Below, piece after piece: positions 1 to 7,290 of a DNA stretch of 10,631 bases. Below the pieces are notes generated by a model that was given only the letters and a program-made list of their open reading frames with translations, was not told the origin of the DNA and did no database searches. Source of the DNA: Gamarada debralockiae. Taxonomy: Eukaryota > Ascomycota > Leotiomycetes > Helotiales > Hyphodiscaceae. A program made the position numbers and the translations under genes. The first letter of the stretch is position 1. Every line of letters starts with the position of its first letter. The stretch is from the NCBI GenBank assembly GCA_002803225.1, contig NXFV01001827.1, forward strand, positions 1-10,631, written 5' to 3'.

Positions 1-310
1 AGAAAACGTGATATAGTCACGTGGTAAAGTATGAGATATACACCCATTCTCAGAAATTCCAAAATTTGTGTAACCTCGGATCGGAGTAACTTATACCCGG
101 TTTTCGGTGTCGAAAGTTTCGGTAAGGCTTTTCGAAGCCCCTTCTTCTTCTTAGCAAGCTAAGAAGTACGAAGGCATAAGAGAGCTCCCCTCCTTGTATT
201 TCAGCTCCTCAGATATCAGCTAGTCCTAAAATGCCACTACATTTCGCCCCCGTACAGCTCAACTGACATAATCGTTCAGTTCAAATACTTGATTCAGGTT
301 TGTTGTGATA
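1..310. other. left-edge stretch without a recognised gene
   Basis: I see no convincing coding frame here. The stretch holds short inverted repeats: ACGTGA/TCACGT at 6-11 and 17-22 (the second overlaps a CACGTG at 18-23), GGCTT/AAGCC around 126-139, and a perfect 9-base inverted repeat at 147-166. It lies downstream of the possible minus-strand gene remnant that ends at 311, so it could be 3' flank. No terminator or polyadenylation signal can be assigned with confidence. Confidence 0.4.
147..166. repeat. perfect 9-bp inverted repeat with 2-base spacer
   Basis: CTTCTTAGC at 147-155 and GCTAAGAAG at 158-166 are exact reverse complements separated by AA. It is preceded by further CTT triplets (141-146). 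A repeat this short can arise by chance in 10 kb, so no function is assigned. Confidence 0.5.
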
Positions 311-1476
311 TTAGTACCAATTGCGACCATCGCAGATGTAAGTGGAGAGTCTTCGATTGGATCGAACGTTGCCTTGTGAATGGTAGGACGGAACTGATCG
401 AGGATTGCCAGTAACTAGAGAGATAGGAACCGAGTTCATCTTGTAGATGGCAGCTAGGGTTCGATATTTTGTTGATGCTTGTAATCCAGAGTCGGAAAAT
501 CGTGAAGAGAGCGTCGAAGAACGTTGAGCCATTGGCTTGCTATACGTCGAGAGAGCTGGAGTTTCTACTAACTCCATACAATAACCCCCAAACGTATTAG
601 GTATGTCTAATAGCTGACGGGACGGGGTTGGTGGCTTCATTCGAGGAGATGATCGTGGTTCATATAGCTCTAAAAGAGAATCGAATTGAGGAGACTTCGA
701 AGATCTTGGGGCGTAGTACTCATAGGATATGGCGACCATTGGGATGCTCCTACTGGTATTGACTAGTCGGCAGTACAGGCTATCGACTGTGCCCGGCCTC
801 TCATTGCCCAACGACGGCTATTCCGTGGGCCTTCTGACTGTGTTGAAGTACTATCAGATTCAGATGAACAACCACAGAGAGCTATTTGTCCTCAAGGACC
901 CGCAATAGGGGTAGGGTGGTTGTATAGGGACTTGTGGGCACTCCTGGGAGTTGCGCTTCACTAGCGGATCTCTTATGGGTATCAGTACCAGGGGAGAAGT
1001 CGATAGCTTAGAAGTTGCTGTTATTGGCGTATATTGAACAGTCAGTTTCTTTCCACCATCGAATTCTCTCGACGATTATTGTTCTGATTTGCTTGTTTGG
1101 GAAGACCCTCAGTCCTCGCAAGGGTATCCATTTTATCTTTGGTGTCAGGGAACGAGCTATCAGCGTGCTCTAGATGGGCTGAAAAGTTGAGCTACTTAAG
1201 TGTAGAAGACATCAGCTCTGTGTCTTCATCAGGTGGTTTCTCACTTTTTCCAAGATCATCACGCCGCAACAATGTGATTTGAGTACTCACTGAACTCTGC
1301 GCACTGGCAAAAAAAGAGAGGAAGCTGGTTTCGTTATACTGTCTCTTTCGAATTAGAAGCTCGTGATGAGAGGAATCCACAAGGTAGGCAATGTTGGAGA
1401 CAGGAGCAGACTTTTGACTCTGAGAATATGGTATAGGACAATGGTTGCTGTGGTACCGTAGCGATGTGATTCTCAG
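311..1476 (-). pseudogene. possible decayed coding region, unknown product
   Basis: I do not recognise a product. Reading the minus strand from 1476 down to 311, open frames follow one another with little gap. The frame over 1485-1192 ends in a TAG, and the same frame stays open after that stop to about 1045. A second frame without ATG covers roughly 1065-875 and contains the peptide SPLVLIPIRDPLVKR. A third covers roughly 890-765 (SESDSTSTQSEGPRNSRRW). The last, 811-311, is 166 codons with balanced codon use, starts with TTG, has its first ATG at 739-737 and ends in TAA. Composition is Ser/Pro/Thr-rich with no clear domain, like a disordered regulatory protein. A multi-exon intact gene is possible: a GTGAGT donor at 1290 and a TTTTCAG acceptor at 1179 exist, but joining them gives a stop two codons later. 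The 5' side is cut by the MITE at 1479. A decayed gene is the more likely reading, with low certainty. Confidence 0.3.
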
Positions 1477-1478
1477 TA

Positions 1479-1503
1479 CAGTCAAACCTGGTTATTACGG
1501 AAT
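1479..1503 (+). repeat. MITE-1 left terminal inverted repeat
   Basis: It matches the reverse complement of 1795-1820 apart from one extra base and two mismatches. It also pairs with an internal copy at 1519-1539, so the left end can form its own hairpin. Confidence 0.85.
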
Positions 1504-1794
1504 GAAAAATCAGAGGGTTTCATTCCGATATAACCAGGATTCCAACGTATCAAGGTACACGTGATCAGGATAATTAGGCCGAAACCTAGATTTTGCCAGA
1601 AATTCTCACTTTTGCCCAAAAATTTAGGCCAAAACGCCTATACTCCTAGGCCCTCATACATATTTTGCCTACCTTGTTATATCGGAATACACCAAAATTT
1701 TCAGTGTTTTCATTTCGATATAGCTTATATCGAGGTATTCCGATATACCCACCTAAATTCGACGAATCCGAAGCTTCTCGCCGATATAACGAGG

Positions 1795-1820
1795 ATTCCG
1801 ATATAACCAGGTTTGACTTG
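1795..1820 (-). repeat. MITE-1 right terminal inverted repeat
   Basis: This is the right-end partner of 1479-1503, followed directly by the TA duplication at 1821-1822. A near copy of its inner part (CCGATATAACGAGGATTCC) lies just inside, at about 1781-1799. Confidence 0.85.
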
Positions 1821-1822
1821 TA

Positions 1823-2472
1823 GTAGTTCCGACAATGCTAGGTACGAGTAAGATTTCGCTTAACTTTATGCACATCTGTGCATAACCTAGCTCGCATTTT
1901 GATGCCCGCTGTGACAACGTCAAAAGCACTCAACTACTGACTATCGTCAATTCTGATTTCCCTCATGATGCTCGGATCACCCGGTATTGATGGCACGTTG
2001 GCCGTTCGTGCTGCAGTTAGGAAAGATAATTTTTTTAGAAGCGCGCTCCCAACTAACGATCGCTGATAATTCACCGCCGCTTCCATCTTCTCGCGTTTAC
2101 TTATAACATGAAAAAATAACGTCTCTACAATTGGTATTTATGAGCCAGAAATAAAAATCAAGCAAGGCATTGCAAAAAACATAAAGGCCTTGCCAATCCT
2201 TGGTTGCAAGGAGTTTGAAGATCAGAAAAGGGGTCAAACTTTCTCCATTTCCCTTTAGGTGGGTTATTTAGCGCAGTTCTGAAAATCACGGACATCAGCG
2301 TTTTTCTTTCCGACACTCGGTTGTGGACCAATCGGCGAGAATGAGTGACTTCACAGGCGAACTTGTTGGATGGAGCCCAAGCTCCTGGTTCTCGAATTCG
2401 ACCGACGACGAGGAGTACTTCTGGCTCAATACCCCAACTCGCAAACCCACCCCAACCTCCTTCACCACCACC
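1823..2472 (+). promoter_or_regulatory. upstream region and probable 5' leader of GTR1
   Basis: This is the gap between MITE-1 and the preferred GTR1 start. It carries an 18-paired-base palindrome at 1866-1885 and an A/T-rich stretch around 2025-2160. The last 50 bases before 2473 are C/A-rich (ACCCCAAC, CACCACCACC), as fungal leaders often are just before the start codon. I see no sure TATA box. The stretch is stop-free from 2272 in the frame of GTR1, so part of it could be translated from the ATG at 2341. Confidence 0.5.
1866..1885. repeat. palindrome TTATGCACA-TC-TGTGCATAA
   Basis: Two exact 9-base arms (1866-1874 and 1877-1885) are separated by two bases. It lies 44 bases beyond MITE-1 and about 600 bases upstream of the GTR1 start. 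The dyad shape suits a dimeric DNA-binding protein, but no factor is identified and chance is possible. Confidence 0.5.
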
Positions 2473-3755
2473 ATGGAGCAGCAGATGAACAACCTGAGCG
2501 TTCAAGATGAGCCTGTCACGTCCCCAGCTTCCGAGCCGCGCAAACAAAAGAAGAAGAAGGTTCTGTTGATGGGCAAGTCGGGGTCTGGAAAGAGTTCGAT
2601 GAGAAGCATTATCTTCAGTAACTATGTTGCGAAGGATACGAGACGATTGGGTGCTACGATCGATGTTGATCTCAGCCATGTGAAGTTCTTGGGCAATTTG
2701 ACTCTCAATCTTTGGGACTGTGGAGGGTGAGTCGCTTTTTATCTTGGTTGTCCATTGAAAGCTCTTCAGCCTCGCGGCGCAATTGAAAGCTCGCGCGCCT
2801 TCTTCTACAGCTTCGAGGACTCTGCAGAGCATGCTCTGTGACGGCAGTCACGCTCGACACCATCTCTGCACCATGCACTCTCCAATTCGAGTTGTTTGCA
2901 TTCAGGTGTGGTATCACAAACCAGTGATCAGCCTCGTATGACCTCAGCTAACAATTTCTCAGACAGGACGCCTTCATGGAGAACTACCTCTCGCAGCAAC
3001 GCCAGCATGTCTTTTCCAACGTCGGAGTCCTCATCTACGTCTTCGACATCGAATCCCGAGACTTCGATCGCGACCTCCTAACCTACCGCTCCATCATCGG
3101 CGCACTCGGCCAATTCTCTCCCACCGCAAGCATCTACATTCTCATCCACAAAATGGATCTTGTGGTTCCCAGCCAGCGCGAAGACATCTACAACGACCGC
3201 GTTTCCCTCATCCGCTCTAAATCCGACGCCTTCGACCCCACTCCCTTCGCAACCTCTATCTGGGACCAATCCCTCTACAAAGCATGGGCCGAAATTATCC
3301 ACGATTTGGTTCCCAATCTGGATCAGATTGAGAAGCATTTGGGTTCGTTGGGCAAGATTATTATGGCGGAGGAGATTCTGCTGTTTGAGCGTTCGTCGTT
3401 CTTGGTTGTGAGCAGTTGGACGAGTGAGATTGGTGCGATGAACCCTACGACTGATCGATTCGAGCGGCTTTCCAATATCATCAAGAATTTCAAGCAGAGC
3501 ACTAGCCGATATACAGGCACCCCAAAGTCTGCTGAGCAGTTCAGCCTTTTCGAGTTGAAACTCAATATCTTCTCCATGTTCATTGTCAAGTTCACCACCA
3601 ACACGTACCTCGCTGTCGTTCTTCCACCTGGAGAGGAGAGATTCAATTGCGCATTGGAGAACTGTAAGATTGCTAGAAAGGAGTTTGAGGATTTGGATAG
3701 TCCGGCAAAGAAGGGTTCGGATCGAGGCGCAACTGGTTCCAGCGAGACAGCATAG
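2473..3755 (+). CDS. GTR1: Rag-family GTPase Gtr1 (RagA/RagB type), one intron
   Basis: Exons 2473-2726 and 2963-3755 give 348 residues. Gtr1 pairs with Gtr2 on the vacuole as part of the EGO/Ragulator system and activates TORC1 when amino acids are present. The protein has a Lys-rich patch (KQKKKK, 24-29), P-loop GKSGSGKS at 34-41, the DCGGQ switch II motif at 82-86, VFDIES at 111-116 and HKMD at 147-150, as in RagA/Gtr1. A C-terminal roadblock-like part (about 205-330) ends in a short polar tail. The start at 2473 is preferred: its context CACCACCATGG is optimal, the C/A-rich sequence before it looks like leader, and the family normally has only a short N-terminus. An in-frame ATG at 2341 would add 44 residues, giving 392. 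The length is near the family's usual size and nothing looks broken. Family assignment is very sure; the exact start is less so. Confidence 0.96.
2727..2962 (+). other. GTR1: GTR1 spliceosomal intron (236 bases)
   Basis: Donor GTGAGT at 2727-2732, branch point GCTAAC at 2947-2952 and acceptor TCTCAG ending at 2962. Splicing joins GG|A as the second glycine of DCGG and restores the conserved order DCGGQDAFM across the junction. It is rather long for an ascomycete intron, where most are 50-120 bases. Confidence 0.95.
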
Positions 3756-3880
3756 ACGGATGACCACTGGTATGAATTGAACGACTCATGATGATGGCGC
3801 AAGATGGAAATACCCAGGCGTTCTAGGCAGCATAAAAATGGATATTTTGCATTTCAAACGAGGCTCTGTTCTGCTTCTAC

Positions 3881-4179
3881 GTGATTGCTTGGTGTGACTG
3901 GCACAGGGTCGAAATCGGGTATTGCGGCGGTTTCATGGCCTCCTCCAAGTACATACACTCTAGACTTAAGATCTCGATCTTCAACATTCGCTTCGCGAAG
4001 GCATTCCAGAATGGTCTTCTCGGCAATCCTATGAAGTCACACTTCATTGGAAGTTGGTCAATCAATGCCATGATGATTGGCTGGAGAAAGGGGACTCAGT
4101 GTTGTATTGGGTTGCCAGGCCTGACTCTTTGCTTGAGAATATTTCCTCTGTTGTAGACAAGCTGAGAAATGTCATTTGA
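3881..4179 (+). pseudogene. unknown small-protein family, copy A (frameshifted)
   Basis: I do not recognise the family; its limits come from comparison with copies B-D. The front half reads in one frame: a weak W-H-R-V-E block near 3899, then SIFNIRFAKAFQNG ending at 4014. The rear half is one base over, open from 3970 to the TGA at 4177-4179: WSSRQSYEVTLHWKLV, then NQCHDDWLEKGDSVLYW, then PDSLLENISSVVDKL. Copy B has FLNIRYGIAHDRG followed by WPRRSEELTWHWELV, so the frame break falls exactly between the two shared blocks, at about 4012. The start is unclear: there is no MSFN-type ATG, and the first in-frame ATG is at 3935. The rear 69 codons are stop-free and are the best-preserved C-terminus of the four copies. 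It lies about 125 bases after GTR1 on the same strand. Confidence 0.6.
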
Positions 4180-4530
4180 TGGACGAGCACGGATACTTGC
4201 TGGTTGGGCCGGTGTGAGGGGTGGGTTTGGATGATTGACATTACATGGTCTGTGAATGTCGGATATGTAGGAATGGATGAACCACCAAGTGGGGACTGAA
4301 TCATCCATAGATTTTGTTATTCCACTGGGCTCAGCTATCTGTTTAATGAGCTCTTTTCTCCGGCCTACAATCTCAGAATCGCTCCTACAATATTCTCACT
4401 CAGACAAATTTCTTCCAACAAGCTCGCCTAACTTAAAGATATCCGATCTAGCATCAGTTTAACCACAATCCAATATGGAGGAACAGCCAAACCACTTCAA
4501 AATCCCCTGAAAACCATCAAATTAGTCTCC
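4180..4530. other. spacer A-B, part of the duplicated unit
   Basis: There is no gene here. It shares patches with the later spacers: TGTCGGATATGT near 4257 recurs near 5640, and GGACTGAATCA near 4294 with GGCTCAGCTA near 4328 resemble GGACTGAACCA and GCTGAGCTAG near 4989-5031. It also shares the CACTCAxA...CCAAC leader type with the B-C spacer. This suggests that upstream flanks were duplicated along with the genes. Confidence 0.5.
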
Positions 4531-4887
4531 ATGTCCTTCAATGAAGACAGCTGGGTATCCCGCGTCGCACTATTAGTCCGTAACGACGTGCCCGCCGACG
4601 GCCGCACTCCCCTCTCCTCAAGGAGCTCTTTGATGCGCCCAAGTTCTACTAGAACTTCTTGAACATCCGCTACGGCATAGCACACGATAGAGGCTGGCCT
4701 CGTCGTTCTGAAGAGCTCACGTGGCATTGGGAGCTGGTCGATGAATGCCATGACAAATACATGAAGGCTTGGAGAGAGCCTAATCTCCGGTGCTACTAGG
4801 AAAGCTACTACTGGTGATCTGCTTGATGATATGTTCATTATTGTGGATGGGTGGAGGGTGTTTGGTTTGTTTGATAACAATTTATAA
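4531..4887 (+). pseudogene. unknown small-protein family, copy B (frameshift and stops)
   Basis: It starts with ATG at 4531: MSFNEDSWVSRVALLV, then RNDVPADGRTPLSS. A one-base shift near 4620 moves the similarity to the next frame: KELFDAPKFY, a TAG at 4650-4652 where C and D have Trp, then NFLNIRYGIAHDRG, WPRRSEELTWHWELV and DECHDKYMKAW, with a second TAG at 4797. After another one-base shift, GDLLDDMFIIVDGW (from 4813) matches PDSLLENISSVVDKL of copy A, ending at a TAA at 4885-4887. There is no room for introns at the shifts, so it is broken unless the bases are misread. The TGG to TAG change is the RIP type (CpA to TpA on the other strand). There is no signal peptide or membrane segment; the product would be a soluble, Trp- and charge-rich protein of about 115-120 residues. 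Function unknown. Confidence 0.72.
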
Positions 4888-5220
4888 GCTGGGTCGCTGT
4901 GGATGAGGTGGTGAGAGACTGGTTGGTTTGAAAACGGCAGCATTTGGTGTTGGGTGTTTTTGTGAGTAAGCAGTGTATCCATGGATTGAGGACTGAACCA
5001 CTCGTCGATGGATTCATATTTCGCTGAGCTAGTTACCTATTTGAACTACCAAGTCCTTGCTTTTTAATCTTTCTTCTATTCCTCTTGATATCACAGTCTT
5101 TGCCCAGTCTCTCACTCACATAAAATTCTACCAGAAAGTCCTCGTAAGCCAACACCAAATTCAACTCTGGCCAAGATACCTAAAATCGGCCAACTACCAT
5201 CACTAGATATCAATCACCAT
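4888..5220. other. spacer B-C, part of the duplicated unit
   Basis: There is no gene here. It resembles the A-B spacer in GGACTGAACCA near 4989, GCTGAGCTAG near 5022 and the CT-rich, then A/C-rich leader before the next ATG (5085-5220). Confidence 0.5.
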
Positions 5221-5561
5221 ATGTCGTTCAACGAAATAAGTTGGCTGTCTAAGTTTGCACCCATCGCAGACAACCGTTCATCCCCGATGACTAAGCACGT
5301 CCTTATCTCAAATAAATCTTCGAAGCTCCGAAATCCTATTGGAACAGCCTTAATATCTAGGTAGCGCAGTCGCTCGAGGATCCCCCCCCCCCCCGCAGGG
5401 AGAGTGCTGTGCTACTATTGATGCATCAGTGGGAGCTGGTCAATGACTGCCACGATAAGTGTTTGAAGAATGTAGATTCGGCGTTTTATGAGCAGTATAT
5501 GTCTGGCACTGTGCTGGGTTGGTGTATTGGCATTGCTGAGATATGGTGGATGTTAGGGTGA
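5221..5561 (+). pseudogene. unknown small-protein family, copy C (frameshift and stops)
   Basis: ATG at 5221 gives MSFNEISWLSKFAPIADN, matching the starts of B and D. The similarity then changes frame (near 5270-5290). From 5316 one frame runs IFEAPKSYWNSLNI, a TAG at 5358-5360, VAQSLED, then PPPPRRES from a run of 13 C, then LLLMHQWELVNDCHDKCLK, DSAFYEQYMSGT and a tail ending in a TGA at 5559-5561. A TAA at 5313-5315 stands where D has Glu (KEIFDAP). So at least one shift and two stops disable it. The C run keeps the frame, with PRR lining up with the WPRR of copy B. Same strand and order as the other copies; function unknown. Confidence 0.7.
5382..5394 (+). repeat. 13-base poly-C run inside copy C
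   Basis: Thirteen C in a row directly follow CTCGAGGAT. The run encodes Pro-Pro-Pro-Pro-Arg in the preserved frame and lies where copy B has Trp-Pro-Arg-Arg. Runs like this are prone to length change and to sequencing error. Confidence 0.9.
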
Positions 5562-6327
5562 ATGGATAAGAATTATTGATGTTGGACAGTTTGGGGGTAG
5601 AGAGGGAAGCGGATAATGAGGGAACGGAAATGCCTGTTTGTCGGATATGTCTTGTAGATGACCATAATTTGTTGGTTTTACTATCACTCACCCTCGGAAC
5701 CTTGTGAATCTCAAACATGTTTGCTCCAGTTGAATATTCAAGAAGTGGAGTTGAATTTTCAATCGACATCTTACTTCTCAAGGACAAGGACGCGTTAGAA
5801 CAAGATGTTGTTCTTTCGGCTTTCTCTCTATCTATGATCCACATCACCGACTTTGCGGGCAAGGTATCTGAATCATGGCTGGAATCCAGCATTGTCGGAC
5901 GCATAAAATAAAGTCAATTGCAGAGTAAAAGTAGGGTGGATTGGGGGGCTATATACACGTAGAAAGGGGCTAAGCTAGGCCTAAATAGGGAGGCTAAAAC
6001 TGGCTAATATTTCATCTGACAAGCATTAACCAAGTGGTTTTCTCATTGATATCAGATGTGTGTGAATAGGCGTATGATTAAAGAATATTGGGCAAATCGT
6101 TTGTAGAATTTGCAAGTCGTGAGTTTTACTATTCTGCCTACTTAAAGAAATAGCATTCCCCTCCCTTTTCTTCTGTCTGCATACATTTAAATGCCACAAA
6201 ACTGTCTTTGTAAATTCAAAGACATTGAACTAGTAAGAGGATTGATCAACAACCAGTGGAACCACAACCAGAGTCAAATTACATCTCAACCATCAGCCAG
6301 CCAACAACAAGAGGCCATACTCACACA
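5562..6327. other. spacer C-D, longest of the family spacers, no sure gene
   Basis: The first part (to about 5690) resembles the A-B spacer (TGTCGGATATGT followed by GATGACC). About 5700-6150 has no counterpart in the other spacers and may be inserted DNA. A minus-strand frame starts with ATG at 5904-5902 and contains GANMFEIHKVPR followed by a GTGAGT donor-like site at about 5696. FEIHK slightly recalls the start of a BTB domain, but no second exon is visible. A plus-strand frame (5717-5910) covers the same bases. From 6180 to 6327 an A/C-rich leader precedes copy D. Confidence 0.4.
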
Positions 6328-6676
6328 ATGTCTTTCAGCGAAGCATCCTGGATGTCACGCATCGAGTCCCTTGCCACGCCGCTGGCTAAAGAAATCTTCG
6401 ATGCGCCGAAGTCCTCCTGGAACGACCTTAATATTGGATTTTGCCCTGCAAGCTCATGATGGCTATGCATCCAGAGCGTAGTCTACAACTGCGAGGGTAC
6501 AGTACAATCAGGCTCATGACGAGTATACGAGAAGCGGAGATGAGATAATTATGACACACGGAGGCCATGGAATGGCGGCTGGAGGGACCTTAAATCACGT
6601 CTCGCCGGTGATGAGCGGCATGGTGACATATGAGACTCCCCAGTTGATTGAGTTGAGAGACAGCCCAGGGAGCTAA
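6328..6676 (+). pseudogene. unknown small-protein family, copy D (frameshift and stop)
   Basis: ATG at 6328 in context CACACAATG gives MSFSEASWMSRIESLATPL and then AKEIFDAPKSSWNDLNIGF before a TGA at 6457-6459. It lacks the roughly 10 residues (RNDVPADGR in B) between the SRIESL and TPL blocks. A one-base shift near 6448 continues the similarity in the next frame: QAHDGYASRA, a TAG at 6479-6481, then ARVQYNQAHDEYTRSGDE, aligning on the H-D of the WELVDECHD core. This frame then stays open to a TAA at 6674-6676 with a Gly/Met/His-rich tail not seen in the other copies. It is the most divergent copy in its rear half, but its front half is the cleanest. Function unknown. A short 43-residue product from the intact front frame cannot be excluded. 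Confidence 0.68.
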
Positions 6677-7131
6677 CGGAGCAGGTGTGTGTGAGTGGCC
6701 GGGACTGGTGAGAAAGGCACTTGCTTTGGATCCTCAGCCATTTCTACTGCTGTTTGTGATTGAAACTAGAAAGTTTCAAGGCTAATTTCAGAAGCTCCAT
6801 TTTGACTCCAATTGGTCTGAAAATTTAGCCTTTCAACTCACTGAAATTGTAGGTTGCGTGGCAGGTGCTAGACGGGACGGGATTGGGGTGGTTTGTTTAC
6901 TTTCTGGCCTGTGCCAACCTGGAGCCTCTCCCTTTCTCGCTATTAAGCTTTGCGGCAAAAGTGGGGCGCTAAGATGTGGGGTAACCTAAAATAGAAACAC
7001 TCGCTCTGACTGCGAGCCCCCGATGAGAGCACAGAACCGGAGGCTGGTGATAAAGTTTTTCCAGGCAGCCAATCAATTCATCTACCGACTCAACGGTCGG
7101 GGAAACAAGCATAAACCAGCAAAGACCACAA
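6677..7131. other. spacer with an imperfect hairpin, possible promoter side of 7132
   Basis: There is no coding frame of note. It holds the inverted repeat at 6775-6836. Near its right end a CCAAT motif (7069-7073) is followed by an A/C-rich stretch ending in ACCACAAATGA, which would suit a leader for the ATG at 7132. Confidence 0.4.
6775..6836. repeat. imperfect inverted repeat / hairpin
   Basis: TTCAAGGCTAATTTCAGA (6775-6792) pairs with TCTGAAAATTTAGCCTTTCAA (6816-6836), with three one-base bulges around a 23-base loop. It has no TA flanks or known element ends; it may be the remains of a foldback element or a chance structure. Confidence 0.5.
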
Positions 7132-7290
7132 ATGAATAGATTGCCTCGTCACGACTCTATCTTCCGCCTTCCCAACGGGCGCCGCGTCATCCCCTCTCAA
7201 CCAGGAGTGTCCCTCGGAACGTTCCTCTACGATGGGGAGGTGGAGGCGGAGCTTTCTACGAGCACGATGATAGATGGATCACTTATTCGA
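7132..7290 (+). CDS. candidate first exon, unknown product
   Basis: ATG at 7132 opens a 53-codon stretch (MNRLPRHDSIFRLPNGRR, then VIPSQPGVSLGTFLYDGE) ending exactly in front of a GTAAGT donor at 7291. Codon use is C/G-ending as in an expressed fungal gene, and the upstream leader looks plausible. I do not recognise a domain. A further open plus-strand frame without a start lies at 7439-7624 (RLIHDIYWLSMFSTIGTLAK, then YSTTLVQT) and could be a later exon or remnant, but I could not find an acceptor that joins the two cleanly. Its end overlaps the tail of the PAN pseudogene on the other strand. If the donor is not used, the frame simply runs on to a TAA at 7411-7413. It is probably a gene remnant or a badly preserved small gene. 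Confidence 0.3.

Larger units (their letters stand above)
1477..1822. mobile_element. pogo/Fot1-like MITE (MITE-1) with TA target duplication
   Basis: A 342-bp element (1479-1820) is flanked on both sides by TA (1477-1478 and 1821-1822). The left end reads CAGTCAAACCTGGTTAT. The reverse complement of the right end reads CAAGTCAAACCTGGTTATAT, so the terminal inverted repeats are about 25 bp with a one-base indel and two mismatches. TA duplication with CAGTxAAACCT-type ends is typical of pogo/Tigger/Fot1 elements of the Tc1/mariner superfamily and their non-autonomous MITEs (Emigrant of Arabidopsis has similar ends). There is no transposase frame, so mobility would need a helper elsewhere. Inside, the motif CCGATATA/TATATCGG recurs many times, and the left end folds back on itself. 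The element lies between the decayed minus-strand region and the GTR1 upstream region. Confidence 0.88.

Noticed and set aside
1179..1290. A 112-base minus-strand intron (GTGAGT to TTTTCAG)
   Set aside because: Splice signals are good, but the joined frame stops after two codons, so it does not rescue a longer protein.
1561..1806. 81-codon plus-strand frame inside MITE-1
   Set aside because: It starts with GTG, lies wholly in the non-coding MITE and has no similarity to a transposase.
3078..3802. Long minus-strand frames opposite GTR1 exon 2
   Set aside because: Antisense shadows of a clearly conserved GTPase exon; no domain in either.
4531..4662. Copy B as an intact 43-residue protein
   Set aside because: The conserved blocks continue one base over, so the short frame is the product of a shift rather than a complete gene.
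4497..4982. Minus-strand 161-codon frame opposite copy B
   Set aside because: It lies antisense to copy B, whose plus-strand blocks match three other copies; the minus frame has no match of its own and is a shadow.
5440..5904. Minus-strand frame with FEIHK as a possible BTB-domain start, followed by a GTGAGT site
   Set aside because: The resemblance is only five residues, no second exon is seen, and its 3' half is antisense to copy C.
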